From contig URLF01000011.1 of NCBI GenBank assembly GCA_900548705.1, positions 1 to 40,875 of the forward strand: DNA of 40,875 nt, written 5' to 3'. A program made the translations under genes and the position numbers. Shown here piece by piece: positions 27,177 through 34,905 of this stretch. This DNA comes from an uncultured Porphyromonadaceae bacterium (GTDB lineage Bacteria > Bacteroidota > Bacteroidia > Bacteroidales > Muribaculaceae). How positions within the stretch are numbered: position 1 is the first letter of the stretch; each line of letters begins with the position of its first letter. The notes under the pieces were generated by a model that did no database searches, had not been told where the DNA came from, and saw nothing but the letters and a program-made list of their open reading frames with translations.

Positions 27177-28214
27177 TTACCTGATTATCACCTTCTTGGC
27201 AACATTGAGGGTCTTTACCACATACACCCCTGCGACGAGATCTTCAAGACCGATGACAGAAGTGGCGGATGCCTTTACCAGTGAACCGGCCAGGTTGTAA
27301 AGCTCGACAGGAGCGTTACCGCCGCCAAGCACATTGATTGTCTTGTCTGACACAATCACCTGGATATTGTCGGAGTCATTGACGATTTCACCCACGCCCG
27401 AGTCCCCGGTGGGGGTGTAGACGTAGACACCATCGAAGAATGCCTTGCCGCCATTTCCACGAGCCACGTCAGGCTCACCACCGTCGGCCTTCTGGCCGGT
27501 GGGGAGGGAGAACATTACCGCTTCACCCTGCCAGTCATCCACAAAGCGGGAGTAATCCATTTCGACGTCGAACTCATCCTTCATAAGTTCGGCCAGTTCG
27601 CCGAGGGTGATGTCAACGGCTACCCACTCATCTTTTTTCAGGGAGCCGACAACCGGGTATGAGTTGTTGATGAAGTCATCTGTGAGGGAGAAGGAGGGAG
27701 CTGTACCGTCATTGCCGTCAGCCTTAAACCACTGCACATCCACATAGGGAAGGGTAACATCCCCTATCATGCAGACTGCGGCGTGGAGATGGCTGTTCTC
27801 ATTAAGGTGACGGAGATCGGTGTCTGCCTTCCGTGCCAGGAAGAAACCGCTCCACCACTGCCACCAGTCTCCGTGAATTTCAGCGCCGTCGAAACCACGG
27901 CCGTCAGCGGGAACCGTCACCGAGTTGTAATCCTGGTCGGAAGCCCAGCCGACATTGCCACCGGGATAATGGGCGTTCTCGGGATCAGTATCATTTTTGA
28001 CGCGGTAATCATTCACCGTGATTTTGGAATTGGCGGCGAGCTTAGCCATAGCGGCGTCACCGAGGGAGAACACATCGTAGACACCGCCTTGACCGCATAC
28101 GGCAATCGTAGGATCAATCGATGGGTCTTCAACGACGAATGACTCCTGGGCGTTGACACTGGGAGAGGCGCCGAGAGCGCACATAGCAGCAATTGCAAGT
28201 GTAAAATTTTTCAT
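27177..28214 (-). CDS. Stand-alone glycan-binding module protein, first gene of the PUL
   Basis: A 345-residue exported protein with a clear signal peptide (MKNFTLAIAAMCALGASPSVNAQ) and no catalytic domain. Residues about 38-272 are the same module found C-terminal to the GH43 domains of the next genes: CGQGGVYDVFSLGDAAMAKL, ITVNDYR, HGDWWQWWSGFFLARK, DLRHLNENSHLHA, LPYVDVQWFKADG, WVAVDITLGELAELM, FFDGVYVYTPTG. Residues about 275-345 are a T9SS-like sorting tail (PVELYNLAGSLVKAS, LVAGVYVVKTLNVAKKVIIR). The many exposed W and Y residues suit carbohydrate binding. I do not recognise the module as a named CBM family. As the first gene it may be the most highly expressed, acting as a secreted or surface glycan catcher. 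Confidence 0.8.
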   Translation of the reverse strand: MKNFTLAIAAMCALGASPSVNAQESFVVEDPSIDPTIAVCGQGGVYDVFSLGDAAMAKLAANSKITVNDYRVKNDTDPENAHYPGGNVGWASDQDYNSVTVPADGRGFDGAEIHGDWWQWWSGFFLARKADTDLRHLNENSHLHAAVCMIGDVTLPYVDVQWFKADGNDGTAPSFSLTDDFINNSYPVVGSLKKDEWVAVDITLGELAELMKDEFDVEMDYSRFVDDWQGEAVMFSLPTGQKADGGEPDVARGNGGKAFFDGVYVYTPTGDSGVGEIVNDSDNIQVIVSDKTINVLGGGNAPVELYNLAGSLVKASATSVIGLEDLVAGVYVVKTLNVAKKVIIR

Positions 28215-28592
28215 GATAGCTTATTATTAGGTACATATCAAGGCGCTTGTGTCGCCCTGCATAATTATGACAAAAAAGTCGCCACCGAGGGTAGTGTTGT
28301 TACTGCTTTTTTTCCCCCAGATTAACACGGCTCGATATTGTTTTCCGTCTTTTCTTTTATCAACACACGGTCTGTCAATCCTTTACGGTATCAGAAAAGA
28401 ATTTGCGTCCTCACCCCCAAAATCCCATTTGCCGCTTAATCCCCTTGTCGGATGGTAGTCTCGTCTCCTCGGCTTTGTCGGACAGTCACTGTCGGTCCTT
28501 TCCTATGTATTTTTGTTCTGCCATTACTAATATTGACTGGTGATTTGATATTGTACACACCCGCTGGACGGGGCGCTTTGCTTCGGCAACTG

Positions 28593-28600
28593 CAAAGTTA
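28593..28600 (-). promoter_or_regulatory. Candidate -7 element for the PUL operon
   Basis: On the minus strand TAACTTTG fits TAnnTTTG. No TTTG sits at the proper upstream distance. An ECF-dependent promoter need not match this consensus, so the real PUL start may lie elsewhere in the gap. Confidence 0.3.
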
Positions 28601-28780
28601 TAAAATTTCATCCATTAGACCCGCATATTTTCAAGGGGGCAAAAAGCATACTTTTGAGAGAATCATCCCATTCACTGGCAACTTCCGGGAAAACAGGCCA
28701 TTGCAGACCGGTTGGTATTCTTGCTCTTAATTTCATCCCTGTTTTTACTTATTCATCGCGGAGTATTACCGATTTTTGAG

Positions 28781-28788
28781 TAATTTTG
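28781..28788 (+). promoter_or_regulatory. Promoter -7 element of mutL
   Basis: TAATTTTG matches the Bacteroidetes -7 consensus and lies 31 bases before the mutL ATG, predicting a leader of about 25 bases. The -33 box is not evident. Confidence 0.45.
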
Positions 28789-28819
28789 CATTATAAACAT
28801 ACAAAACCACAGAGCCAAA

Positions 28820-30796
28820 ATGAGCGATGTAATCCAACTCCTCCCCGATTCCGTTGCCAACCAGATAGCAGCCGGGGAGGTAATCCAACGTCCCGCCTCA
28901 GTAATCAAGGAATTGGTGGAGAACTCCATCGATGCCGGAGCCACACAGGTAAAAATCATCCTGCGCGACGCCGGGAAGACCCTCATACAGGTGGTGGACA
29001 ATGGATGCGGAATGTCAGACACAGACGCAAGGCTCGCGTTTGAACGCCACGCCACATCCAAAATCCGACAGGCTTCCGACCTGTTCGAACTTCACACGAT
29101 GGGATTCCGTGGGGAGGCTCTTCCATCCATCGCAGCCGTCGCTCAGATTGACTTGCGCACGATGCGGCGCGACAGCCAGATTGGCACCCACCTCGAACTG
29201 GCCGCTTCTAAATTTGTCAGCCAGTCACCGGAAGCCTGTACTCCCGGAAGCAATCTTGCTGTCAAAAATCTATTCTTCAACTTCCCGGCGCGTCGCAAGT
29301 TCCTGAAAAAAGATGCGGTGGAACTGGGCCACATCACCCGTGAATTCGAGCGTCTGGCCCTGGTCAACCCGACCGTGGAGTTCGAGCTGTATCACAACGA
29401 TGTCAACCTCTACCAGCTTCTTCCCGGCACACTGCGCCAACGTATCGCGGGACTCTTCGGCAAGTCGATAGACAAGCAGCTCATCCCGGTCGAGACCGAG
29501 ACACCGCTTGTCAAAATCAATGGCTTCGTCTCCTTGCCGGAGTTCGCCCGCAAGCGCAATGCCCAGCAGTTCTTCTTTGTCAATGGCCGTAATATGCGCC
29601 ACCCCTATTTCCACAAGGCGGTGATGAATTGCTATGAGGAACTGATAGCCGCGGAACATCAGCCCAACTACTTCCTGAATTTCGAAGTTGACCCACAGAC
29701 CATAGATGTCAACATCCATCCCACAAAAAGCGAGATAAAGTTTGAAAACGAGCAGCCCATATGGCAGATTCTTTCTGCTGCCATCCGTGAGGCACTCGGC
29801 AAATTCAACGCCATCCCCTCTCTTGATTTCGACCAGGAGGATGCCCCCGAGATTCCGGTTTTCGACCCCAGTCTGTCGGGTCGTCTCGAATTGGGTGGAT
29901 TGGATGACTCCTACAACCCCTTCGCCGCAGACAGCCGTAAAAGCGCTCCGGCCCAATCCAGAATCAACAACGTCAATTCCACTGGTGAGAAAAGTGAGGC
30001 TTCGCGCCTTAACACCTCAACACCTGATCCGGGGATTTTATCGTCGCGCCTGAGTCATCTGAATGACTGGGACAGACTTTATGCCGATTTCCAGAATGCC
30101 ACGGGAGCCAACTCCCCACTCCCCCCGACACCGGAAAGTTTCCTGACCGACGAGACCGAACTCCCCCCTTCGATAGAGGCCAGTGTCCTCAACTCCCTCC
30201 CAGGCATAGAGATTGCCGGCCATGCCGGGGGACTGCTCCAACTTGCCAACAGGTATATCGTGACCGTCGGCAACGACAATCTGATACTCGTCGACCGCCA
30301 CAGGGCACATGTGAAGATTTTGTTTGAAAGATTCATCACCGACGCGGAATCCTCCATCGGAAAATCCCAGCAGGTATTGTTCGCCGACCTGATTGAACTG
30401 ACACCGCGTCAGAAAGGGATACTCGACAGCATAGCCGCCGAGGTCAAATCACTTGGATATGATCTTGAGTTCAGCCACGCGGCTGATGAAGGGATATTCC
30501 GTTGCGAGATGCGAGGGGTTCCGGCGATTCTTGGCAACACAAATCCTGGTGAAGCACTGACAAAAATAATCTCCGACGCGGAGGAGGGTCTCGAGTCCCC
30601 GGGAGAAGACATGCGCCGCAAAGTCGCGCTCTCCCTCGCGCAGTCAGCCGCCATCCGGGCGAATGAAGGGATGGGCAACTCCGACGCGGAAAGGCTGCTG
30701 GCCGACCTGTTCTCTATGCCAGACCCCTCCTACACCCCTGACGGCAAACCTGTGATTCTGCAGATTCCGGTAGCGGAAATATCCCGCAGACTGTAA
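28820..30796 (+). CDS. mutL: DNA mismatch repair protein MutL
   Basis: A 658-residue cytoplasmic protein that links MutS mismatch recognition to strand removal. The N-terminal GHKL ATPase is complete: IAAGEVIQRPASVIKELVEN, NSIDAGATQV, DNGCGM, FERHATSKI and GFRGEAL. A transducer domain follows (FFVNGRNMRHPY, NIHPTKSEIKF), then a linker rich in S, N and P (about 345-450) and a C-terminal dimerisation domain. The endonuclease motif DQHA-x2-E-x4-E of other MutL proteins appears here as DRHRAHVKILFERF, with several positions changed. The start ATG fits a -7 element 31 bases upstream. The gene converges with maf with 15 bases between the stops. Confidence 0.97.
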   Translation: MSDVIQLLPDSVANQIAAGEVIQRPASVIKELVENSIDAGATQVKIILRDAGKTLIQVVDNGCGMSDTDARLAFERHATSKIRQASDLFELHTMGFRGEALPSIAAVAQIDLRTMRRDSQIGTHLELAASKFVSQSPEACTPGSNLAVKNLFFNFPARRKFLKKDAVELGHITREFERLALVNPTVEFELYHNDVNLYQLLPGTLRQRIAGLFGKSIDKQLIPVETETPLVKINGFVSLPEFARKRNAQQFFFVNGRNMRHPYFHKAVMNCYEELIAAEHQPNYFLNFEVDPQTIDVNIHPTKSEIKFENEQPIWQILSAAIREALGKFNAIPSLDFDQEDAPEIPVFDPSLSGRLELGGLDDSYNPFAADSRKSAPAQSRINNVNSTGEKSEASRLNTSTPDPGILSSRLSHLNDWDRLYADFQNATGANSPLPPTPESFLTDETELPPSIEASVLNSLPGIEIAGHAGGLLQLANRYIVTVGNDNLILVDRHRAHVKILFERFITDAESSIGKSQQVLFADLIELTPRQKGILDSIAAEVKSLGYDLEFSHAADEGIFRCEMRGVPAILGNTNPGEALTKIISDAEEGLESPGEDMRRKVALSLAQSAAIRANEGMGNSDAERLLADLFSMPDPSYTPDGKPVILQIPVAEISRRL

Positions 30797-30811
30797 GTCC
30801 CCGGGGGAGAC

Positions 30812-31441
30812 TCAACGGTTGCCGCTTTTTCTGAATCCGTTCGCCATGTTGACAAGGCGGGTGTAAAGCGTGTGGAGCGGAAGCCCCATCACATTGTAAT
30901 AATCCCCCCGGATGCCCGATATACCGATATACCCTATCCATTCCTGGATACCGTAGGCTCCGGCTTTGTCCATCGGACGATATTTCGCCACATAATAATC
31001 AATCTCCTCATGGGTCAGTGGAGCGAAATCCACTTCGGTGATTTCCGAGAAAGTTACAGTCCGAGTCTTGGTGGCCAAGGTGACACCTGTCACAACCTTG
31101 TGGGTATGACCGCTCAGCAACCGTAACATAAGGGCCGCGTCTTCGGCATCAGTCGGTTTGCCAAGCACCTCCCCACGGTTTATGACCACAGTGTCTGCGG
31201 TGAGCAGTATCTCCCGGTCTTTAAGCTGCGCCATATATGGATGGGCCTTCTTACGGGATATATAAGGGGCGACCTCCTCAGAAGCCATCTTGGCCGGGAA
31301 TGCTTCATTGACCTCAATCAAAGGCAATATTTCAACATCCACATCAAGCTTGCCAAGCAGCTCCCGACGGCGGGGAGAATGGGATGCCAGCAGAATCTTG
31401 CAACTTTCCAATGGCTTGTAACGGGTTTCTGTTTCTGTCAT
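30812..31441 (-). CDS. maf: Maf family nucleotide pyrophosphatase
   Basis: A 209-residue cytoplasmic enzyme that hydrolyses non-canonical nucleoside triphosphates (dTTP/UTP-type or modified bases) to monophosphates. Family motifs are present: ILLASHSPRRRELL near the start, FPAKMASEEVAPYISRKKA, LLTADTVV, LGKPTDAEDA, LSGHTHKVVTGV and the late block MDKAGAYGIQEWIGYI with GDYYNVMGLPL. The start ATG at 31439-31441 (MTETETRYK) matches the family length better than the ATG 54 bases upstream, which would overlap the next gene. It is the last gene of a minus-strand cluster with the KdsC-like and DUF2520 genes. Confidence 0.94.
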   Translation of the reverse strand: MTETETRYKPLESCKILLASHSPRRRELLGKLDVDVEILPLIEVNEAFPAKMASEEVAPYISRKKAHPYMAQLKDREILLTADTVVINRGEVLGKPTDAEDAALMLRLLSGHTHKVVTGVTLATKTRTVTFSEITEVDFAPLTHEEIDYYVAKYRPMDKAGAYGIQEWIGYIGISGIRGDYYNVMGLPLHTLYTRLVNMANGFRKSGNR

Positions 31442-31461
31442 CTTGAACTTTCTTTTAAGAG

Positions 31462-31986
31462 TTACCATCCGAACGCTTTGTCGGAAAGCGCCCATATCCC
31501 TTTTGCCCGCATAACCTCCTCAAGGATGTCACGGGCAACACCATGACCTCCGGTCACCGGAGAGACATACCCGGCAATCTCAAGGATATCCACGGCGGCA
31601 TCCACAGGGGCCACGGCCAGTCCGGCGTAAAGCATGCATTCATAATCCGGAATGTCATCCCCCACATAGATGACCTCCTCGGGACTCAGACCGTTGCACT
31701 CAATCCATTCCTTGAACACAGGCAATTTCATCCCTACCCCGGTGAAAATCTCGGTCACTCCAAGCCCCTCAAACCGCTCGGTGATTCCGGGAGAGACCGC
31801 CCCGGTGATTATCGCGAGTTTCAGGCCGCGTTTCACGGCAAGCTGCATCGCGAATCCATCTTTGGTGTTCACCGTCCGGCGTGGCACGCCGTTGTCTCCC
31901 AACGGAATCGTAGACGTGGCCAACACCCCGTCAACATCAAAAACTATGGCTTTTATCTTTGAAAGATCGTATGAAACTTTACTCAT
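31462..31986 (-). CDS. kdsC: KdsC-like HAD phosphatase (3-deoxy-D-manno-octulosonate 8-phosphate phosphatase)
   Basis: A 174-residue member of the small cap-less C0 HAD phosphatases. The nucleophile motif is VFDVDGVLA (D17, D19). The threonine motif is IITG, the lysine is in GMKLPVFKEW, and the last acidic motif is VGDDIPDYECM. GGHGVARDILEEVM near the end is typical of KdsC. The enzyme releases phosphate from Kdo-8-phosphate in the synthesis of the LPS inner core. Related sugar phosphatases (such as those acting on KDN-9-P or NeuNAc-9-P) are hard to exclude. The ATG overlaps the end of the DUF2520 gene by 8 bases, so the two are translated in tandem. Confidence 0.88.
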   Translation of the reverse strand: MSKVSYDLSKIKAIVFDVDGVLATSTIPLGDNGVPRRTVNTKDGFAMQLAVKRGLKLAIITGAVSPGITERFEGLGVTEIFTGVGMKLPVFKEWIECNGLSPEEVIYVGDDIPDYECMLYAGLAVAPVDAAVDILEIAGYVSPVTGGHGVARDILEEVMRAKGIWALSDKAFGW

Positions 31987-32797
31987 AACCTAAGTCATTG
32001 GCTTTGTTTCGGTAATGGTTCAGGATTGTGTCAGTCAGCATAGAATACACCGGCTTCAGATCAGCAGGCAGATATGCGACATGCTTGTCTATTACGGCCA
32101 CATCACCCCGACGCGCCGGCCCCGTCATCGCCTCGAAAGGGGACTTGACCGCAAGCTTGTCGAGAGTGGCCTGCAACAATGGCATCATAAACCGGATATC
32201 AAGATTCTGCGGACGAAGCAGGCGATCCGCCTCAGCCCACATCAGATTGGCAAAATTGCATGCGAATACGGCGGCGACATGTATCGCCTCGCGTGTATTG
32301 CTGTCAGCCATCCTGACGGTGCCTGACACCTCTTCCGCAATCTTGAAGAGACTGTCCGCGACCTCAGGTGACGAGCCCTCTATGAGCATAGGGATATTGC
32401 TGAACTCCACCGCCACATCCTTTGAGAAGGTCTGCAACGGATAAAACACCCCGTAGTTACTCTTCTTGCCCTGAAAGACATCCATACCCACACTCCCTGA
32501 TGTATGCGCCCATATTCCCTGGAAATCAGGAGTGGAGGCTACGACATCCTTCACTGAATCATCATTGACAGCTATGAGGTAGAGATCCATATCATCCCTG
32601 AGCATGTCAAGACCGACAAGTGGCTCGCAACGGTTACCTTCCACCTCTGCCAGACCGGCATCGGCGTTTATCTTCTCTGCGAGTTCTGATGAGGACTTCT
32701 CCGTGCGGGCGGCAATCTGGCATATCTCGTTGAATCCACTCAACGCACGCGCCAGATGTGTGGCGACATTACCCGCTCCGATTATGGCGATTTTCAT
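31979..32797 (-). CDS. Rossmann-fold protein with DUF2520 domain
   Basis: A 272-residue protein. Its ATG at 32795-32797 begins MKIAIIGAGNVATHLARAL, the glycine-rich loop of an NAD(P)-binding Rossmann fold. The central region (DLYLIAVNDDSVKDV, GIWAHTSGSVGMDVF, YGVFYPLQTFSKD) resembles pyrroline-5-carboxylate or ketopantoate reductase relatives. The C-terminal helical DUF2520 part (AIHVAAVFACNFANLMWAEAD, PFEAMTGPARRGD) resembles their dimerisation domain. The substrate is unknown. The start overlaps the stop of the nitroreductase gene by 4 bases (ATGA) and the end overlaps the kdsC-like gene, so translation is tightly coupled. Confidence 0.9.
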   Translation of the reverse strand: MKIAIIGAGNVATHLARALSGFNEICQIAARTEKSSSELAEKINADAGLAEVEGNRCEPLVGLDMLRDDMDLYLIAVNDDSVKDVVASTPDFQGIWAHTSGSVGMDVFQGKKSNYGVFYPLQTFSKDVAVEFSNIPMLIEGSSPEVADSLFKIAEEVSGTVRMADSNTREAIHVAAVFACNFANLMWAEADRLLRPQNLDIRFMMPLLQATLDKLAVKSPFEAMTGPARRGDVAVIDKHVAYLPADLKPVYSMLTDTILNHYRNKANDLGYE

Positions 32798-33336
32798 TCC
32801 GCCCCTTGTTTCCAGCTTCCGATATGAACCTTCTCCCACAACAACTTCTCGGGATTGATTGGCTTGCGCTCCTCATCCTTGTGACCGATGGTAATCACAC
32901 AGAGGACAGCGAACTGTTCGGGGATGCCCAATACTTCACGGACATATTCCTCAGCCGGTTCTCCATCCTCGCGGAATCTTTCGCGGATTTCCACCCAGCA
33001 ACTGCCAAGACCGAAATCCGCGGCCTGGAGCTGCATAAAGACTGCCGCGATAGACGCATCTTCAATCCAGGCATCAGACTTGGTGATATCAGCGGTGACC
33101 ACGATGGCCAGCGGAGCCGAAGCGATGGAGGTTGCGTAATTGGGCTTACAGTGGCTCAGCCTTTCAAGCATCTCCTTATCCTCGACAACGACAAACTGCC
33201 AGGGACGCACGCTTTTTGAAGATGGCGACATCAGGGCAGCTTCCATTATCAGCCTTACCTGGTCAGCGTCGACCGGCTCCGAGGTATAACGACGTATGCT
33301 CCGTCGGTTGATTAATAGTTCGTGGAAGTTTTCCAT
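32794..33336 (-). CDS. Nitroreductase family protein (FMN-dependent)
   Basis: A 180-residue cytoplasmic flavoprotein that uses NAD(P)H to reduce nitro compounds, quinones or similar substrates. FMN-binding features are visible: RRSIRRYTSEPVD (residues 11-23), MSPSSKSVRPWQFVVVED (about 36-53), ASIAAVFMQLQAADFGLGSCWV (about 95-116) and a late IGHKDEERKP. The length is normal for the short NfsA/FRP-like branch. The physiological substrate is unknown. It overlaps the DUF2520 gene by 4 bases and starts 65 bases after the end of the HU-SPOR gene; no separate promoter is evident in that gap. Confidence 0.92.
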   Translation of the reverse strand: MENFHELLINRRSIRRYTSEPVDADQVRLIMEAALMSPSSKSVRPWQFVVVEDKEMLERLSHCKPNYATSIASAPLAIVVTADITKSDAWIEDASIAAVFMQLQAADFGLGSCWVEIRERFREDGEPAEEYVREVLGIPEQFAVLCVITIGHKDEERKPINPEKLLWEKVHIGSWKQGAE

Positions 33337-33401
33337 ATCAAGGTGTCTTTTGTTTTCTCTTGTTTTTCCCTAAGGAAACACCATCTTCCGACAACCGGGA
33401 A

Positions 33402-34517
33402 TCAACGGCGACAAATCCAGGCTCCGGATTCCCCGGCTTTGGACTTCTGTGTGGCCGCTTCTTCATAAGATGCTCCGGTGGCAGCGTAAACACGGTATTT
33501 CCTATCCTGATGTAAAACGCCCAATGTCTTGCGATGGTTTTCCGAGAGATATTTCATCGCCTGTGATTCTGTCGGGAAAGATGCGATGACAACACAATAC
33601 GGATCTGATTCATTGAAGCGGACAGACGCTTTGGAAGCGGTAACGGTTGATGAATGTCCGGCGCTTCCCTCTTCCGTTTTCGCAACCACTTCCGACGTTG
33701 TCTTCATTACTGCGTCATCATGATTTACGGCCACATTCTCCGAAAACGCATCGTTTTCCATTTCTGCGTCGCCCGGATTAGCAACATCCATATCAGAAGA
33801 AACAGCAGTCTCGCTTATTTCCTCATTAGACATACCAATAGCCTCAGTCGGAGCAATCGATGCTTTCAACGGCTCATTCTCGACTTTGACCGGATTCAGG
33901 AAGAACAACGCCAATGTCACGATTACAGCCAACGATGCGGCTATACCTACCACATTCCGCGCCAGTCTTCCACGTGTCACATCCTTACTCGACCTATTCT
34001 CCTCCTCCAAAGAGTCATCAGAATAAGCTGCACTTTGGGCTGAGGCGGTTTCATATCCGACCTCTGCGCCTACATACGATGTCCTGAGTGTGGAATCGGC
34101 ATTCTTCAGGTAAATCGGACGCAACCCATACTGACAGAAATCCCACCCGGAAACTTTATATGGATAAAACAGAATTGTCTCGTGATCGGAAAAAATCAAT
34201 TCCCCCAGTCGTCCGAGGACAATGGAACCGAATTTCTTCAGTTGCTCCAGCAGGCTCTCCGTCTCCTCCTTCACAATCCGACTCGCCGCCTCGAAAGAGA
34301 TGCCGTTCTTGCGGGCGACTGAATTCTCCAACAAGCCGTCTGACTCGACAAGCGCACCGTTGAAGGCGATTTCCCGTGATGGCGGCAACAACACAAGAGG
34401 ATTGCGGCTGTCGAATCTCGCCGGACGATAACGGACCATCAAGGCACCTATTCCAGGCACCGTCACGCAATCATATCGACGCAAAAGACATTCAAGATGG
34501 TCAATGACGAGATTCAC
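33402..34517 (-). CDS. HU/CCDC81-like DNA-binding-fold and SPOR-domain membrane protein
   Basis: A 371-residue protein with one predicted membrane segment (NVVGIAASLAVIVTLALFFL, about residue 188-207). The N-terminal ~140 residues fit the HU-like CCDC81 domain pair known from Bacteroidetes: HLECLLRRYDCVTVPGIGALMV, FNGALVESDGLLENSVARKNGISFEAA, LGRLGELIF. After the membrane segment comes an acidic linker (about 210-295) and then a SPOR domain (about 300-371: YCVVIASFPTESQAMKYL, YRVYAATGASYEEA). SPOR domains bind denuded septal peptidoglycan, so a role at the division site is plausible. The order implies a cytoplasmic HU part and a periplasmic SPOR part. It has its own strong promoter and a structured leader. 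Confidence 0.9.
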   Translation of the reverse strand: MNLVIDHLECLLRRYDCVTVPGIGALMVRYRPARFDSRNPLVLLPPSREIAFNGALVESDGLLENSVARKNGISFEAASRIVKEETESLLEQLKKFGSIVLGRLGELIFSDHETILFYPYKVSGWDFCQYGLRPIYLKNADSTLRTSYVGAEVGYETASAQSAAYSDDSLEEENRSSKDVTRGRLARNVVGIAASLAVIVTLALFFLNPVKVENEPLKASIAPTEAIGMSNEEISETAVSSDMDVANPGDAEMENDAFSENVAVNHDDAVMKTTSEVVAKTEEGSAGHSSTVTASKASVRFNESDPYCVVIASFPTESQAMKYLSENHRKTLGVLHQDRKYRVYAATGASYEEAATQKSKAGESGAWICRR

Positions 34518-34557
34518 GGCTCTATTAAAATATGATGTGAGGAACTTCGGGGTTAAT

Positions 34558-34594
34558 CACTCTTTATCAAACATCCCTTAAAGAGTGTTTGATA
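34558..34594 (-). repeat. Interlocked inverted repeats, possible 5' pseudoknot
   Basis: On the plus strand CACTCTTT (34558-34565) complements AAAGAGTG (34580-34587), and TATCAAACA (34565-34573) complements TGTTTGATA (34586-34594). The order a-b-a'-b' is that of an H-type pseudoknot or of two mutually exclusive hairpins. The element would form the very 5' end of the HU-SPOR mRNA. As DNA it could also be an operator overlapping the start site. Confidence 0.5.
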
Positions 34595-34597
34595 CTG

Positions 34598-34629
34598 CAA
34601 AGTTAATAAAAAATAAACATATTGGCAAA
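34598..34629 (-). promoter_or_regulatory. Promoter of the HU-SPOR gene
   Basis: On the minus strand TTTG (34626-34629), a 20-base spacer and TAACTTTG (34598-34605) match the Bacteroidetes consensus on both boxes. The predicted start near 34592 gives a leader of about 75 bases. Confidence 0.65.
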
Positions 34630-34699
34630 AGATTTCAACAGCTATATCATCATATTAATCCCTCTGTGATTTCAATATTTTTATAAAATAGCATCTATA

Positions 34700-34851
34700 C
34701 AAAACAGAAATGCGAAACGGCAGGCACTTGAATATGGCGGTTTGGATGGAATAGGCCTGCCGTCCGCATTTTTATCATCTAAACTATCATCTTTTCAGTA
34801 TGATACAACATTTTTCGCTTGACAACACTCCAGGATGACAGCGTTCTGTTT
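34700..34851 (-). ncRNA. Candidate small RNA, about 150 nt
   Basis: A -7 match (34856-34863) lies upstream and a strong long hairpin (34708-34771) followed by a U-rich stretch lies downstream. Between them no convincing gene is found on the minus strand; the longest frame is 27 codons and runs through the hairpin. The unit is separated from the upstream lipoprotein gene by a 32-bp palindrome and from the downstream gene by that gene's own promoter. An independent non-coding transcript is the simplest reading, but there is no expression evidence. Confidence 0.4.
34708..34771. terminator. Long hairpin, probable bidirectional terminator
   Basis: Outer stem AAATGCG (34708-34714) with CGCATTT (34765-34771), a small internal loop, then inner stem CGGCAGGC (34718-34725) with GCCTGCCG (34755-34762). 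On the plus strand the stem runs into TTTTTAT; on the minus strand CTGTTTTG follows. It may end the candidate small RNA. Confidence 0.5.
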
Positions 34852-34855
34852 TTTG

Positions 34856-34863
34856 CAAATATA
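34856..34863 (-). promoter_or_regulatory. -7 element of the candidate small RNA
   Basis: TATATTTG on the minus strand fits TAnnTTTG. A -33 TTTG is not found at the usual distance, so this is a half match. Confidence 0.35.
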
Positions 34864-34905
34864 GACCAAAGATTCGCAACGAATATGTTAACAAATCATA
34901 AAACA

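Larger units (their letters stand above)
1551..28214 (-). other. Polysaccharide utilization locus (PUL) for a galactose/arabinose-rich glycan
   Basis: Thirteen co-directional genes form one cluster: a module-only protein, three GH43, ECF sigma, FecR, SusC, SusD, a GH43-like lipoprotein, GH3, a fusion with aldose 1-epimerase, GH36 and GH2. Most gaps are 9-122 bases; the largest, 194 bases, follows the first gene. The SusC/SusD pair defines a PUL. Alpha- and beta-galactosidases with a mutarotase and GH43 enzymes point to a galactan backbone or side chains bearing arabinose, such as arabinogalactan or pectin hairs; this substrate call is inference. No SusR or hybrid two-component regulator is present. 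Control would fall to the sigma/FecR pair encoded in the middle. I recognise no endo-galactanase, so chain cutting would depend on a GH43, the unclassified domain, or genes elsewhere. Confidence 0.85.
28215..28819. other. 605-base intergenic region between the PUL and mutL
   Basis: This divergent region must hold the start signals of both the PUL and mutL. I find a -7 match on each strand (28593-28600 minus, 28781-28788 plus). If the minus one is used, the PUL message has a leader of about 370 bases. The stretch contains three TGTCGG copies at about 28448-28496 and a small GACAGT/ACTGTC stem. Short open frames on the plus strand do not look like proteins. Confidence 0.5.

Noticed and set aside
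28452..28730. Small plus-strand frame of 92 codons before mutL
   Set aside because: No start signal, odd composition, and it covers the likely PUL control region.
30797..30811. GTCCCCGGGGGAGAC between the convergent mutL and maf stops, as a terminator
   Set aside because: No loop and no U-run; too compact to call.
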